Source of the DNA: Pseudomonas sp. S31 | GTDB lineage: Bacteria > Pseudomonadota > Gammaproteobacteria > Pseudomonadales > Pseudomonadaceae | Direction: 5' to 3' | Length of the DNA stretch: 64,000 nucleotides | NCBI RefSeq assembly: GCF_016648105.1 | Contig: NZ_JACVVE010000007.1 | Location: 103,293-167,292, forward strand | Shown: positions 29,603-39,205 of the stretch, piece by piece | How the letters are laid out: every line of letters begins with the position of its first letter | Position numbering within the stretch: position 1 is the stretch's first letter | Position numbers and translations under genes: made by a program | Notes under the pieces: model-generated | What the model saw: the letters and a program-made list of their open reading frames with translations, nothing else | Told to the model about the DNA's origin: nothing | Databases searched by the model: none

Positions 29603-30685
29603 TCAGATCAGGATCTTGCCATGGCGCACGAAGGTCGGCTTGACCACCCGCACCGGGTACCACTTGCCGCGTATCTCGACCTCGGCACGGTCACCCGTGG
29701 CCATCGGCAGGCGCGCCAGGGCAATGGATTTGCTCAGCGTAGGCGAGAAACTACCACTGGTGATCTCTCCTTCGCCAATCCCGGCGACACGTACCACTTG
29801 GTGAGCACGCAGTACACCACGCTCCTCCAGCACCAGGCCAACCAGTTTGCTCTGCACGCCCTGCTCGATTTCCGCCAGCAACGCAGCGCGGCCGACGAAG
29901 TCGCGCTCGGCCGGCTCCCAGGCGATGCACCAGCCCAGGTTGGAGGTGAGGGGCGTGTGGGTCTCGTCGATGTCCTGGCCGTAGAGGTTCATGCCGGCTT
30001 CCAGGCGCAGCGTGTCGCGCGCGCCCAGGCCGCTGGGGGCGATGCCCGCACCGACCAGGTCGTTGAAGAAGCCCACCGCCTGGTCGCCCGGAAGGATGAT
30101 CTCCAGGCCGTCCTCACCGGTGTAGCCGGTGCGGGCGATGAACCAGTCGCCTTCGCTGACGCCTTCGAACGGACGCAGCTCGCGGATCACGGCCGCGCGC
30201 GAGGCGCTGAGCAGCGCAGCGACCTTGTCGCGGGCATGTGGGCCCTGGATGGCGAGGATGGCGAGGTCCGGGCGCACCACGAAAGCCACCGCGAAACCTG
30301 CGCGCTGCTGCTCCAGCCAGGCCAGTACCTTCTGCCGCGTGGCGGCGTTGGTGACCAGGCGGTAGCCGGTTTCGGTGCTGTAGGCGATGAGGTCGTCGAT
30401 GACCCCGCCCTGTTCGTTCAGCAACGGGCTGTACAGGGCTTGGCCGATGCCGTCGAGGCGGGCCACGTCGTTGGCCAGCAGGCGCTGCAGCCAGGCCCGG
30501 GCGCCTTCGCCGGTGACATCGATGACGGTCATGTGGGAGACATCGAAGACGCCACAATCGCTGCGGACCTGATGATGCTCCTCGACCTGCGAACCATAGT
30601 GCAGGGGCATGTCCCAGCCGCCGAAGTCGACGGTCTTGGCGCCGAGTGCCAGGTGCAGGTCATACAATAGCGTGCGCTGTCCCAT
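29603..30685 (-). CDS. gcvT: Glycine cleavage system T protein (aminomethyltransferase)
   Basis: Folate-dependent enzyme (360 residues) that releases ammonia and forms methylene-tetrahydrofolate. The start MGQRTLLYDLHLALGAK has GAAGGAG about 8 bases upstream; longer frames upstream lack a site. Family segments: GWDMPLHYGSQVEEHHQVRS, FDVSHMTVIDVTGEGAR, TGYTGEDGLEIILP and the folate-pocket region. It is the first gene of the operon. The 120-base upstream gap shows no glycine-riboswitch-like conserved core that I can recognise. Confidence 0.95.
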   Translation of the reverse strand: MGQRTLLYDLHLALGAKTVDFGGWDMPLHYGSQVEEHHQVRSDCGVFDVSHMTVIDVTGEGARAWLQRLLANDVARLDGIGQALYSPLLNEQGGVIDDLIAYSTETGYRLVTNAATRQKVLAWLEQQRAGFAVAFVVRPDLAILAIQGPHARDKVAALLSASRAAVIRELRPFEGVSEGDWFIARTGYTGEDGLEIILPGDQAVGFFNDLVGAGIAPSGLGARDTLRLEAGMNLYGQDIDETHTPLTSNLGWCIAWEPAERDFVGRAALLAEIEQGVQSKLVGLVLEERGVLRAHQVVRVAGIGEGEITSGSFSPTLSKSIALARLPMATGDRAEVEIRGKWYPVRVVKPTFVRHGKILI

Positions 30686-30805
30686 GGGTTTCTCCTTCCG
30701 GGCGTGGCGAAGCGGCGGGTGATGACGTCTTGCCGTCAGCTCTTGTTGTGGGTGCCGCCGCGAGAATGCCGCGCATTGTAGCCGCAAGGACGCAGGCTGG
30801 CACCT

Positions 30806-32428
30806 TTAGTGACTGTGACCTGGGCGCCTGGCGGAACGGCGGATCAGCCCGATGACCGGCAGCAGGCCCACCAGCACCAGGGTCAGGGCCGGCAGCGAGG
30901 CCCGTGCCCATTCGCCCTCGCTGGTCATCTCGAACACCCGCACGGCCAGGGTGTCCCAGCCGAACGGGCGCATCAGCAAGGTGGCCGGCATTTCCTTGAG
31001 CACATCGACGAACACCAGTAGCGCGGCACTCAAGGCACCGGGCACCAGCAGCGGCAGGTAGACCTTGAAGAACAGCTTCGCTCCGCCCACCCCGAGGCTG
31101 CGCGAAGCCTCGGGCAGCGATGGGCGGATGCGCGCCAGGCTGCTTTCCAGCGGCCCGTAGGCCACGGCGATGAAACGCACCAGGTAGGCCAACAGCAAGG
31201 CACCGATGCTGCCCAGCAGCAGTGGCTTGCCGGCGCCACCCAGCCAGGTCGAGAGCGGGATCACCCAGTGATTGTCGAGGTAGCTGAAGGCCAGCATGAT
31301 CGCCACCGCCAGCACCGACCCGGGCAAGGCGTAACCCAGGTTGGCGATGCCCACGCCGGCGCGAATCGCCCCGCTGGGTGCCTGGCGCCGGGCGAAGGCC
31401 AGCAGCAAGGCCACGCACACGGTCAGCAGCGCGGCCAGGGCGCCGAGGTACAAGGTGTGCATGACCAGCCCGACGTAGCGCTCATCCAGGTCATGACGAC
31501 CCCGTTGCCAGCACCACACCAGCAACTGCAGCAGCGGGATGACGAAGGCGCAGGCGAACACCAACAGGCACCAGCCGCTGGCCAGCGCGGCCTTGGCGCC
31601 ACGCAGGTGATACAGCGCCTGGCCGCGCGGGCGTTCGTTGGCGCTGTGGCTGGCGCCGCGGGCACGGCGCTCGCCGTACAGCACCAGCATCACCGCCAGC
31701 AACAGCAGGCTGGCCAGCTGCGCCGCGCTGGACAGGCTGAAGAAGCCATACCAGGTTTTGTAGATCGCCGTGGTGAAGGTGTCGAAGTTGAACACCGCCA
31801 CCGCGCCGAAGTCGGCCAGGGTTTCCATCAGCGCCAGGGCGATACCAGCCCCGATGGCCGGGCGCGCCATCGGCAGGGCCACCCGCCAGAATGCCTGCAG
31901 CGGCGACAGCCCGAGCACCCGTGCCGCTTCCATCAGGCCCTTGCCCTGGGCCAGGAAGGCAGTGCGCGCCAGCAGGTAGACGTAGGGGTAGAACACCAGC
32001 ACCAGGACGACGATCACGCCGCCCGTGGAGCGCACCCGCGGCAGGCGCATCGGCCCGAACGCCTCGCGCAACGCGCTCTGCACGGGGCCGGCGAAGTCCA
32101 GCAAGCCGACGAAGACGAAAGCCAGCACGTAGGCGGGAATGGCGAACGGCAGCATCAGCGCCCAGTCCAGCCAGCGTCTGCCGGGGAACTCACAGAGGCT
32201 GGTGAGCCAAGCCAGGCTCACCCCGAGCACGGTGACACCCGCGCCCACGCCCAGCACCAGGGTCAGCGTATTGCCGAGCAGGCGGCTCATCTGGGTGTCG
32301 AGCAGGTGCGACCAGATCTGCGCGTCGATCGATTGCCAGGAAAGCAGCAAAACGCTCAGGGGCAGAAGCACCAGAGCGGCGATCAGGGTGACCGGGAGGT
32401 ACCAGCGGCGTTGGGGGGAGTGGGGCAC
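30806..32428 (-). CDS. Ferric-iron ABC transporter permease (fused two-domain, FbpB-like)
   Basis: 540-residue inner-membrane protein with two permease halves, each bearing a docking loop (MEAARVLGLSPLQAFWRVAL about 200 and LPEASRSLGVGGAKLFFKVY about 450). This duplicated form is typical of FbpB/HitB/AfuB iron permeases. It follows the iron-binding-protein gene on the same strand with a REP pair in between. No ATPase gene is adjacent on either side, so FbpC must be encoded elsewhere or shared. Substrate is inferred from the neighbouring binding protein. Confidence 0.9.
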   Translation of the reverse strand: MPHSPQRRWYLPVTLIAALVLLPLSVLLLSWQSIDAQIWSHLLDTQMSRLLGNTLTLVLGVGAGVTVLGVSLAWLTSLCEFPGRRWLDWALMLPFAIPAYVLAFVFVGLLDFAGPVQSALREAFGPMRLPRVRSTGGVIVVLVLVFYPYVYLLARTAFLAQGKGLMEAARVLGLSPLQAFWRVALPMARPAIGAGIALALMETLADFGAVAVFNFDTFTTAIYKTWYGFFSLSSAAQLASLLLLAVMLVLYGERRARGASHSANERPRGQALYHLRGAKAALASGWCLLVFACAFVIPLLQLLVWCWQRGRHDLDERYVGLVMHTLYLGALAALLTVCVALLLAFARRQAPSGAIRAGVGIANLGYALPGSVLAVAIMLAFSYLDNHWVIPLSTWLGGAGKPLLLGSIGALLLAYLVRFIAVAYGPLESSLARIRPSLPEASRSLGVGGAKLFFKVYLPLLVPGALSAALLVFVDVLKEMPATLLMRPFGWDTLAVRVFEMTSEGEWARASLPALTLVLVGLLPVIGLIRRSARRPGHSH

Positions 32429-32468
32429 AGCTAGGGTCTCGATTGCGATGGCGACCGCTCTGCGGTCG

Positions 32469-32540
32469 TTCGCGGGTAAACCCGCTCCTACAGGAATCGG
32501 CGCTGACCGCGTTCCTGTAGGAGCGGGTTTACCCGCGAAT
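32469..32540. repeat. REP pair between iron-binding protein and permease
   Basis: TTCGCGGGTAAACCCGCTCC and GTAGGAGCGGGTTTACCCGC about 20 bases apart, inside the iron-transport operon, after the binding-protein gene. Confidence 0.92.
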
Positions 32541-32577
32541 GGGCCGTTAAAGACCCAGGAAGGATAGAGTCAGGTGC

Positions 32578-33579
32578 TCAGTTCCAGCCAGCCCGATCCA
32601 TCAGGCGAATGGCCTCGGCCTGGCGCTTGCCGGCAATCTCCACCGGAATGCTGTCGGCCTTGAAACTACCCCAGGCCGCCACCTCGTCCGAGGGCTTGAC
32701 CTTTGGGTTGGCCGGGAACTCCTGGTTGATGTCGGCGAACAGCTTCTGCGCCTCCTCGCCGGTCATCCACTCGACCAGTGCCTTGGCCGCTTCCGGGTGC
32801 GGTGCATGCTTGGTCAGGCCGATGCCCGACAGGTTGACGTGCACGCCGCGGTCGTTCTGGTTGGGCCAGAAGATCTTCACCGCCAGCTTCGGATTGGCCT
32901 TGTGCAGGCGCCCGTAGTAGTAGGTGTTGACCACGCCGACGTCGCACTGGCCGGCCTCGACGGCCTGGATCACCGCGTTGTCGTCGGAGAACACATCGGT
33001 GGACAGGTTGTTCACCCAGCCCTTGACGATCTGCTCGGCCTTGGCCTCGCCGTGGGTCTCGATCAGCGTGGCGGTCAGCGACTGGTTGTAGACCTTCTTC
33101 GCCGTACGCAGGCACAGGCGGCCTTCCCACTGCTTGTCGGCCAGGGCTTCGTAGGTGCTCAGCTCCTCGGGCTTGACCCGATCGGTGGCGTAGACGATGG
33201 TCCGCGCGCGCAGGCTCAGGCCGGTCCAGTCGTGGGACGAGGCGCGGTATTGCGGTGGGATGTTCTGGTCGATGACGCTGGACCTGATCGGCTGCAGGAT
33301 GCCCATCTGCTCGGCTTGCCAGAGGTTGCCGGCGTCCACGGTCAGCAACAGGTCGGCCACGCCGTTCTGGCCCTCGGCCTTGATGCGCTGCATCAGCGGC
33401 GCTTCCTTGTCGGTGATGAACTTGATCTTGACCCCGGTCTTGGCGGTATAGGCATCGAACACCGGCTTGATCAGCTCGTCGATCCGCGAGGAATACACCA
33501 CCACTTCATCCGCCGCCTGGGCGGTGCCGCCGAACAGGGTCAGGGCCAGGGCGGCCAGTAGAGACTTGCGTGGCAACAT
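32578..33579 (-). CDS. Periplasmic ferric-iron-binding protein (FbpA/HitA-like)
   Basis: Periplasmic binding protein (333 residues) delivering Fe(III). The start [18 protein letters not shown] gives a signal peptide ending TAQA-ADE. Mature features are [20 protein letters not shown], the tandem-tyrosine iron site in [17 protein letters not shown], and the C-terminal [19 protein letters not shown]. These mark the FutA/FbpA class. It is the first gene of a two-gene unit with the permease. A weak palindromic Fur-like site lies just upstream. Confidence 0.9.
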   Translation of the reverse strand: MLPRKSLLAALALTLFGGTAQAADEVVVYSSRIDELIKPVFDAYTAKTGVKIKFITDKEAPLMQRIKAEGQNGVADLLLTVDAGNLWQAEQMGILQPIRSSVIDQNIPPQYRASSHDWTGLSLRARTIVYATDRVKPEELSTYEALADKQWEGRLCLRTAKKVYNQSLTATLIETHGEAKAEQIVKGWVNNLSTDVFSDDNAVIQAVEAGQCDVGVVNTYYYGRLHKANPKLAVKIFWPNQNDRGVHVNLSGIGLTKHAPHPEAAKALVEWMTGEEAQKLFADINQEFPANPKVKPSDEVAAWGSFKADSIPVEIAGKRQAEAIRLMDRAGWN

Positions 33580-33612
33580 GGGAAGCGCTCCTCGGGATCG
33601 TCTAGAGGTGCG

Positions 33613-33631
33613 AATGGTAGTGAATCCCATT
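33613..33631 (-). promoter_or_regulatory. Possible Fur-like palindrome upstream of the iron-binding protein gene
   Basis: AATGGTAGTGAATCCCATT is a 19-base imperfect palindrome (AATGG/CCATT ends), 33 bases upstream of the start codon. It has only partial agreement with the GATAATGATAATCATTATC consensus, so the call rests mostly on position and gene function. Confidence 0.3.
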
Positions 33632-33695
33632 TTCCGACTCACCCATCGAGCAGTTACCGGATGTTGCAGGGGGCTGCTGCGCAGCCCCAGCGATC

Positions 33696-34919
33696 TCAAG
33701 CCCTGGCCAACTCAGGCAGATCCCCAGAAAGCCCCAGCGCCTGGCGTACGAACAGCGCCTTGGCCTCGGGCATTTGCTGCACCAGCTTCAGGCCGCTGTT
33801 GCGCAACCAGCGCAGCGGCAACGGATTGGCCTGGAACAACCGCTCGAAGCCCTCCATCGCCGCCATCAAGGCCAGGTTGTGCGGCATGCGCCGCCGCTCG
33901 TAGCGGCTGAGCACCTTCACATCCGCCAGCCGCTCGCCGCGCTCGCAGGCATTGACCAGCACCTCGGCCAGCACCGCCGCATCGAGAAAGCCCAGGTTGA
34001 CGCCCTGCCCGGCCAGCGGATGGATGGTGTGCGCAGCATCGCCGATCAGCACCAGGCCTTCGTCCACGTAGCGCTTGGCGTGGCGCTGGCGCAGCGGCAC
34101 GCTGACCCGGGGGTCGGCTTTCAGCACCTGGCCCAGGCGCCCCTCGAAGGCGCGCTCCAGGGCCGTGCAGAACGACGCGTCGTTCATCGCCATGACTTGC
34201 TCGGCGTGCTCTGGAGTGGTCGACCAGACGATCGAACACCAGTCCTGCTGGCCATCGCGGATGAGCGGCAGGAACGCCAGCGGCCCCTCGTCGGTGAAGC
34301 GCTGCCAGGCCGTGCCCTGGTGCGGCGCGCTGCAGCGCACGCTGGTGACGATGGCGTGATGCAGGTAATCCCACTCACGGGTCTCGCAGCCCGCCAGGCG
34401 CCGCACTGCCGAGTTGGCGCCGTCGGCGGCCACCACCAGCGGGGCGCGCAGGCGCCGGCCATCGGCCAGGGTCAGCAGCCACTCGTCACCCGAACGGCGC
34501 AGTTGCTCGACGCGGGAATTGGCCAGCAAGCCGACGTCGCTGTCGAGCAGACGCTCGAGCAGGCCGTCCTGCACCACCCGGTTCTCGACGATATGGCCAA
34601 GCACCTGGGCATGCACGCTGGCGGCCGAAAAGTGGATCTGCCCGGTGCCACTGCCATCCCAGACTTGCATGTCCGAGTACGGCGAGCAGCGCCGCTGGGC
34701 GATGCCGTCCCAGGCCCCGAGGCGCTCGAGGATGCGCTGGCTGGCCGCCGACAAGGCACTGACCCGAGCTTCGAATGGCGCCTGGGCGTCGAACGGCTTG
34801 ACCGCCAGCGGACCGCCGTCGAGCAAGAGGATTTCCAGGCCGCTGTGGCGCAGCGCCAGGGCCAGGGCGCTGCCGACCATACCGGCACCGACAATCAACA
34901 GATCTGCGCGCATTTCCAT
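33696..34919 (-). CDS. UbiH/UbiI/VisC-family FAD-dependent ubiquinone hydroxylase
   Basis: Flavoprotein aromatic hydroxylase (407 residues) of the ubiquinone pathway, the VisC/UbiI type. The Rossmann motif is [20 protein letters not shown] at the N-terminus. The DG motif is [19 protein letters not shown], and the GD motif [19 protein letters not shown] binds the FAD ribityl chain. Translation may begin at MEMRAD or at the second Met. Upstream on the same strand are the hotdog protein and ubiH, so two FAD hydroxylases flank one hotdog gene. Which ring carbon it oxidises (C5 or C6) cannot be read from sequence. Confidence 0.88.
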   Translation of the reverse strand: MEMRADLLIVGAGMVGSALALALRHSGLEILLLDGGPLAVKPFDAQAPFEARVSALSAASQRILERLGAWDGIAQRRCSPYSDMQVWDGSGTGQIHFSAASVHAQVLGHIVENRVVQDGLLERLLDSDVGLLANSRVEQLRRSGDEWLLTLADGRRLRAPLVVAADGANSAVRRLAGCETREWDYLHHAIVTSVRCSAPHQGTAWQRFTDEGPLAFLPLIRDGQQDWCSIVWSTTPEHAEQVMAMNDASFCTALERAFEGRLGQVLKADPRVSVPLRQRHAKRYVDEGLVLIGDAAHTIHPLAGQGVNLGFLDAAVLAEVLVNACERGERLADVKVLSRYERRRMPHNLALMAAMEGFERLFQANPLPLRWLRNSGLKLVQQMPEAKALFVRQALGLSGDLPELARA

Positions 34920-34922
34920 GCC

Positions 34923-35405
34923 TTACGCCTGCCTCGCTTGCGGCTTGAGCCGCACGTATAGGGTTTTATCGACCCGCGCCACCAGCTCGCCGGCGCCATC
35001 GCGGATATCGACCTGCAAACGCGGCAGGTACTTCTTGCCGCTGGCGGTCTGCTGGCGAATGTCGTCCAGCAAGGCATCGTCCACGTGGAACTCGGCGTAC
35101 ACCGGGCCTTTGCCCGGGGCGATGAAGTCGATGCTCGCGGCCTTGTCCCAGACGATGTAGTCGCGGCCCAACGTCTCCATCAGCAACAGCATGTAGAACG
35201 GGTCGACCATCGAGTACAGACTGCCGCCGAACTGGGTGCCGACGTAGTTGCGGTTCCAGCGCGCCAGTTTCATGCGCACACTGGCGCTGCGCATGTCGGC
35301 GCCGATGTGCTGGATGCGGATGCCCGCGCCCAGGTACGGCGGATACAGGTTCAACAGCCACCGCAGCATGCGGGCCCGGCGTGCCAGCCGACGTGGGTCG
35401 CTCAT
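34923..35405 (-). CDS. Hotdog-fold DUF4442 protein inside the ubiquinone cluster
   Basis: 160-residue protein with a hotdog/thioesterase-like pattern: long helix NYVGTQFGGSLYSMVDPFYM (about 57-76) and strands around it (SASVRMKLARWNR, AEFHVDDALL, LQVDIRDGAGELVARVDKTL). It matches the DUF4442 group; no catalytic assignment is possible. It sits between ubiH and the VisC-type gene with a 4-base overlap to ubiH (ATGA) and 3 bases to the next gene, so all three are translationally coupled. A role with acyl-CoA or quinone intermediates is inference from context. Confidence 0.82.
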   Translation of the reverse strand: MSDPRRLARRARMLRWLLNLYPPYLGAGIRIQHIGADMRSASVRMKLARWNRNYVGTQFGGSLYSMVDPFYMLLLMETLGRDYIVWDKAASIDFIAPGKGPVYAEFHVDDALLDDIRQQTASGKKYLPRLQVDIRDGAGELVARVDKTLYVRLKPQARQA

Positions 35406-36601
35406 GCCTGGCCCCGCGCGTCGGGGCGTGTGCCCAGGCCCATGGCCTGGCGGGCGAACCAGCTCTTGGCCGGGGGCAGCAGGTCGAGCCCGAGCAGGCC
35501 GATGTTGCGCCCTGCCGCCAGCAGCGGCTGGCCACTGCCGAACAGGCGGGTGACCTGGTCGGAGAAACCGATGGTCAGGGCCTGGTCCAGGCGCTGGCGC
35601 TGGCGGTAGGCCTGCAAGGTGGCCAGGTCGCCCGGCTGTTGCGGGCCGGCCAGCAAGGCCTCGGCCAGCGCCTGCACGTCACGCAGCGACAGGTTGAAGC
35701 CCTGCCCGGCGATCGGGTGCAAGCTGTGCGCCGCATTGCCCAGCACCACCAGGTGCGGGCGTACCTGCTCCTCGGCCTCGACCAGCGCCAACGGGTACAG
35801 GTGCCGTGCACCGACCTGGCGCAACGCGCCCAGGCGATAGCCGAAGGCGCCCTGCAACTCGCGCAGGAACGCCCGCTCGTCGATCTCGGCCAGGCGCTGG
35901 GCGTCCATGCCTTGGCGGCTCCAGACCAGCGCGCAGCGGTTGTCGGGCAGCGGCAGCAAGGCCATCGGGCCCTGCTCGGTGAAGCGTTCGAAAGCCTGGC
36001 CGCAATGGGCCTCGCCCGGGGTGATGTTGGCGATCAGCGCGCTCTGCGCGTAGGGCGTGCGGCGCACATGGATGCCCAGTTGCTCGCGCAGCCCCGAGCG
36101 GCCGCCATCGGCGAGCACCGCCAGGTCGCATTCGACGTGGGTATCGTCGTCGAGCTGGAGCCGGTAGCCACCCTCGATGGCCTGCAACGCGCTGACCTCG
36201 GCCGGGCAGCGCCAGCTCACCACCTCGCTGTCCAGGCCCTGCCACAGGCATTGGCCAAGCCAGGCGTTCTCGACCACGTAGCCCAGCGCCGGCACGCCTT
36301 CTTCCAGGGCGTCCAGGCGGGTGGCGCCGAAGCGGCCGCGGTCGGACACGTGGATCTGGCGAATCGGTTCGGCGCGCCGGCCGATGGCCTGCCACAGGCC
36401 CAGATGCTGGTAGATCTGCTGGGTGCCGAAGGACAGCGCCGAGGAACGCGCATCGTAGCTGGGCTGGAAGCTGTCGCCAGGGGCGAACGGCTCGACCAGC
36501 AGGATCTTCCAGCCGCGTGCCTTGGCCCCGGCCTGCAGGGCCAGGGCCAGGCTGGCGCCGACCAGCCCGCCGCCGATGATCGCCAGGTTGACCCGGCTCA
36601 T
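35402..36601 (-). CDS. ubiH: 2-octaprenyl-6-methoxyphenol hydroxylase UbiH
   Basis: FAD-dependent monooxygenase (399 residues) in ubiquinone synthesis. N-terminal Rossmann motif LAIIGGGLVGASLALALQAG, DG motif VLADGGRSGLREQLGIHVRR and GD-like motif VVLGNAAHSLHPIAGQGFNL are present; the usual D is N in the last (GNAAHS), as is common in UbiH. It is coupled to pepP upstream and the hotdog gene downstream by 4-base overlaps, and is paralogous to the VisC-type enzyme. The pepP-ubiH pairing is conserved in gammaproteobacteria. Confidence 0.93.
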   Translation of the reverse strand: MSRVNLAIIGGGLVGASLALALQAGAKARGWKILLVEPFAPGDSFQPSYDARSSALSFGTQQIYQHLGLWQAIGRRAEPIRQIHVSDRGRFGATRLDALEEGVPALGYVVENAWLGQCLWQGLDSEVVSWRCPAEVSALQAIEGGYRLQLDDDTHVECDLAVLADGGRSGLREQLGIHVRRTPYAQSALIANITPGEAHCGQAFERFTEQGPMALLPLPDNRCALVWSRQGMDAQRLAEIDERAFLRELQGAFGYRLGALRQVGARHLYPLALVEAEEQVRPHLVVLGNAAHSLHPIAGQGFNLSLRDVQALAEALLAGPQQPGDLATLQAYRQRQRLDQALTIGFSDQVTRLFGSGQPLLAAGRNIGLLGLDLLPPAKSWFARQAMGLGTRPDARGQA

Positions 36602-37932
36602 GCCGCATCCTGGCGCGCGGCCTGCATCAATGCCTCGATCTCGGCCACCGTCCGTGGCACGCCCGAGGTCAGAATTTCACAGCCATGCCTGGTCACCACC
36701 ACGTCGTCCTCGATCCTGATGCCGATGCCGCGCCACTTCCGGGCCACGGCCTGGTTGTCGGCGGCAATGTAGATGCCCGGTTCCACGGTCAAGGCCATGC
36801 CGGGTTCGAGCACGCGCCACTGGCCGCCGACCTTGTACTCGCCGACATCGTGCACATCCATGCCCAACCAATGCCCGGCGCGGTGCATGTAGAAGGCGCG
36901 GTAGGCCTCGCTGTCGATCAGCGCCTGCACCTCGCCCTTGAGCAGCCCCAGTTCCACCAGGCCCTCGGTGATGACCCGTACGGTCGCCTCGTGGGCGTGG
37001 TTCCAATGCTTGCCCGGGGCGATCTCGGCGAATGCCGCGGCCTGGGCCTTGAGCACCAGCTCGTAGATGGCCTTCTGCTCCGGCGAGAACCGCCCGCTGA
37101 CCGGGAAGGTGCGAGTGATGTCGCTGGCATAGCAGTCGATCTCGCAGCCAGCGTCGATCAGCACCAGGTCACCGTCCTTGAGCGCGGCATCGTTCTGCTG
37201 GTAGTGCAGGATGCAGCCGTTGCGCCCGGCCGCGACGATCGAGCCGTAGGCCGGCATCTTCGCCCCGCCCTTACGGAACTCGTAGTCCAGCTCGGCTTCC
37301 AGGCTGTACTCGTGCAGCCCCGCCCGGCAGGCTTGCATGGCGCGCACATGGGCCCGCGCGGAGATGTCCGCGGCGGCGCGCATCACCTTCACTTCTGCCG
37401 CCGATTTATACAGGCGCATGTCGTGCAGCAGGTGATCCAGGGCAACGAACTCGTTCGGCGGCTGGGCACCGAGGCGCGCCTTGGAGCGAATCACGTTGAT
37501 CCAGTCCATCAGCCGGCGGTCGAACTCAGGGTTGCTGCCCATGGCGCTGTAGACCCGCTCGCGGCCTTCGATCAGGCCCGGGAGGATCTCGTCGATGTCG
37601 GTGATGGGGAAGGCATCGTCGGCGCCGAAATCGCGGATCGCGCCTTCCTGGCCGGCGCGCAGGCCGTCCCACTGCTCGCGCTCGGCATTGCGCTCGCGGC
37701 AGAACAGCACGTACTCGCCGTGCTCGCGGCCCGGGATCAGCGCGATCACCGCCTCGGGCTCGGGAAAGCCGCTCAGGTACTGGAAGTCGCTGTCCTGACG
37801 GTAGACATGCTCGACGTCGCGGTTACGGATGGCGACTGCGGCGGCTGGCAGGATGGCGATGCTGTTGGGGACCATCTGCGCCATCAGCGCCTTGCGCCGA
37901 CGGGCATACTCGGCCTTGGGTATGTGGCTCAT
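36598..37932 (-). CDS. pepP: Xaa-Pro aminopeptidase PepP
   Basis: Dinuclear metal peptidase (444 residues) of family M24B releasing an N-terminal residue before proline. The start MSHIPKAEYARRRKALMAQM is the standard PepP N-terminus. Metal ligands are in LVLIDAGCEIDCYASDITRT (two Asp), HRAGHWLGMDVHDVGEY (His), MALTVEPGIYIA (Glu) and IRIEDDVVVTRHG (Glu). The N-terminal creatinase-like domain precedes them. It is coupled with ubiH; ygfB ends 22 bases upstream. Confidence 0.95.
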   Translation of the reverse strand: MSHIPKAEYARRRKALMAQMVPNSIAILPAAAVAIRNRDVEHVYRQDSDFQYLSGFPEPEAVIALIPGREHGEYVLFCRERNAEREQWDGLRAGQEGAIRDFGADDAFPITDIDEILPGLIEGRERVYSAMGSNPEFDRRLMDWINVIRSKARLGAQPPNEFVALDHLLHDMRLYKSAAEVKVMRAAADISARAHVRAMQACRAGLHEYSLEAELDYEFRKGGAKMPAYGSIVAAGRNGCILHYQQNDAALKDGDLVLIDAGCEIDCYASDITRTFPVSGRFSPEQKAIYELVLKAQAAAFAEIAPGKHWNHAHEATVRVITEGLVELGLLKGEVQALIDSEAYRAFYMHRAGHWLGMDVHDVGEYKVGGQWRVLEPGMALTVEPGIYIAADNQAVARKWRGIGIRIEDDVVVTRHGCEILTSGVPRTVAEIEALMQAARQDAA

Positions 37933-37954
37933 GGGCAGGACTACCCCCGGTTGA

Positions 37955-38509
37955 TCAGTGCAGCGATGGTTTTGGCGCGGGCGCGACCGGCGCGGCCAGC
38001 TCCGTGTACAGCAGCAACGGCGCGACGCGCAGGTACTCCATGACTTCCATGTAGTCGCTCTCGCCGTCCTCGGACTCTTCCAGCGCATCCTGCACCTGCG
38101 AAATGGCGACCAGATCCTGGAGCACTTCCTTCGCTTCGGTGGACAGGTCCTTGCCGCCGGCGTTCAGCCCGAAGCCGGTGATGAAGCCCTGGCACCACTG
38201 GCCCAGCGCGGTGGCGCGCTCGCCCAGCGGAGCGTCGTCGCTCGGCAGCAGCAGGACGATGGCGATGTCTTCGCCGGTCAGTTCGGTCTTGACCATTTCC
38301 TGCAGGCCGACCAGGGCGGCGCGGACGTTGTCCTGCGGCTCGCTCTCCAGGGCGGCGGCGGCATCGGCCAGCCAGGCGTCGGCGTCGAAACCGGCACCGG
38401 CGCAGCTGCGGCCGATCAGCAGGCCATGCAGCTCGGCAGGGGAAACGGGGTGGCCATTGCTCGTGAGCAACGCGGTGAAGGCGGTATAGGGCGATTGGGT
38501 ATTAGGCAT
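37955..38509 (-). CDS. ygfB: UPF0149/YgfB family protein
   Basis: 184-residue acidic helical protein of the YgfB/YecA family. Typical stretches are [36 protein letters not shown] and the family signature [12 protein letters not shown] with [16 protein letters not shown]. No C-terminal SEC-C metal motif is present, so it is the YgfB rather than the YecA form. In P. aeruginosa a YgfB homologue influences ampDh3 and beta-lactam resistance (family knowledge). First gene of the pepP-ubiH operon and divergent from the zapA unit. Confidence 0.9.
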   Translation of the reverse strand: MPNTQSPYTAFTALLTSNGHPVSPAELHGLLIGRSCAGAGFDADAWLADAAAALESEPQDNVRAALVGLQEMVKTELTGEDIAIVLLLPSDDAPLGERATALGQWCQGFITGFGLNAGGKDLSTEAKEVLQDLVAISQVQDALEESEDGESDYMEVMEYLRVAPLLLYTELAAPVAPAPKPSLH

Positions 38510-38655
38510 GGGCGGCTAGGCGCCAGACGGCGCATTTGACTAGAATGAAGACCTTGTATCCTAGCATCGGCAGGCGCGCCAAGACCATCTGCACTGGCCG
38601 TCGCCATTCACGGAAAGGCATCATTGCCGGGTGAGTCAACGACGGAGCGAATCGA

Positions 38656-38874
38656 GTGCAATCCACGCAAGAGAACGACCTGCAAGCGCTGATGAGCCGA
38701 TTCGAGCTGCTGATCGAACGCGTCGAGCAACTTAAACGGCAAAATGCACTCTTAGTAGCTCAGGAAAAATCCTGGCGCGAGGAGCGCGCTCACCTCATCG
38801 AAAAGAACGAGATCGCAAGGCGCAAGGTCGAGTCGATGATTTTACGCCTAAAGGCCCTGGAGCAAGACTCATGA
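38656..38874 (+). CDS. ZapB-like small coiled-coil protein (TIGR02449 type)
   Basis: 72-residue, highly charged, almost entirely helical protein with a heptad pattern (FELLIERVEQLKRQNALLVA). It begins with a GTG codon; GGAG lies 8 bases upstream. Its stop overlaps the zapA start by 4 bases (ATGA). The location upstream of zapA is constant in Pseudomonas. A division role with ZapA/FtsZ is inferred from context and coiled-coil form only. Confidence 0.87.
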   Translation: MQSTQENDLQALMSRFELLIERVEQLKRQNALLVAQEKSWREERAHLIEKNEIARRKVESMILRLKALEQDS

Positions 38875-39188
38875 GTTCAAGCAATAGCGTCACCGTGCAG
38901 ATCCTCGACAAGGAATATTCGATCATCTGCCCACCGGAAGAGCGCAACAATCTGGTCGGCGCCGCGCGCTACCTCGACGGCAAGATGCGCGAGATCCGCA
39001 GCAGCGGCAAGGTGATCGGCGCGGACCGCATTGCCGTGATGGCCGCGCTCAACATCACCCACGAGTTGCTGCACCGCCAGGAAGCCCCGGCCACGGCGAC
39101 CAGCGGCACCACCCGCGAGCAGGTCCGCGACCTGCTCGAACGGGTCGATAGCGCATTGGCCGACGATCCGGGTACCAAAAACAGCTGA
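38871..39188 (+). CDS. zapA: Cell division protein ZapA
   Basis: 105-residue FtsZ-bundling protein. The N-terminal globular part (VTVQILDKEYSIICPPEERN, LVGAARYLDGKMREIRSSG) and the C-terminal coiled coil are as in ZapA; the family DKEY-xxxCP motif is present. It is coupled to the preceding coiled-coil gene and followed by 6S RNA and ygfA, the standard gammaproteobacterial order. Confidence 0.94.
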   Translation: MSSSNSVTVQILDKEYSIICPPEERNNLVGAARYLDGKMREIRSSGKVIGADRIAVMAALNITHELLHRQEAPATATSGTTREQVRDLLERVDSALADDPGTKNS

Positions 39189-39194
39189 GGTTGT

Positions 39195-39200
39195 TATACT
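39195..39200 (+). promoter_or_regulatory. -10 element of the 6S RNA promoter
   Basis: TATACT, six bases before the predicted 5' end of the RNA and directly after zapA. No clear -35 hexamer was assigned; transcription may also enter from zapA. Confidence 0.65.
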
Positions 39201-39205
39201 GGCGC

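Noticed and set aside
30686..30805. Possible glycine riboswitch upstream of gcvT
   Set aside because: The gap is only 120 bases and I find no tandem aptamer-like conserved blocks; a simple promoter with TACAAT is more likely.
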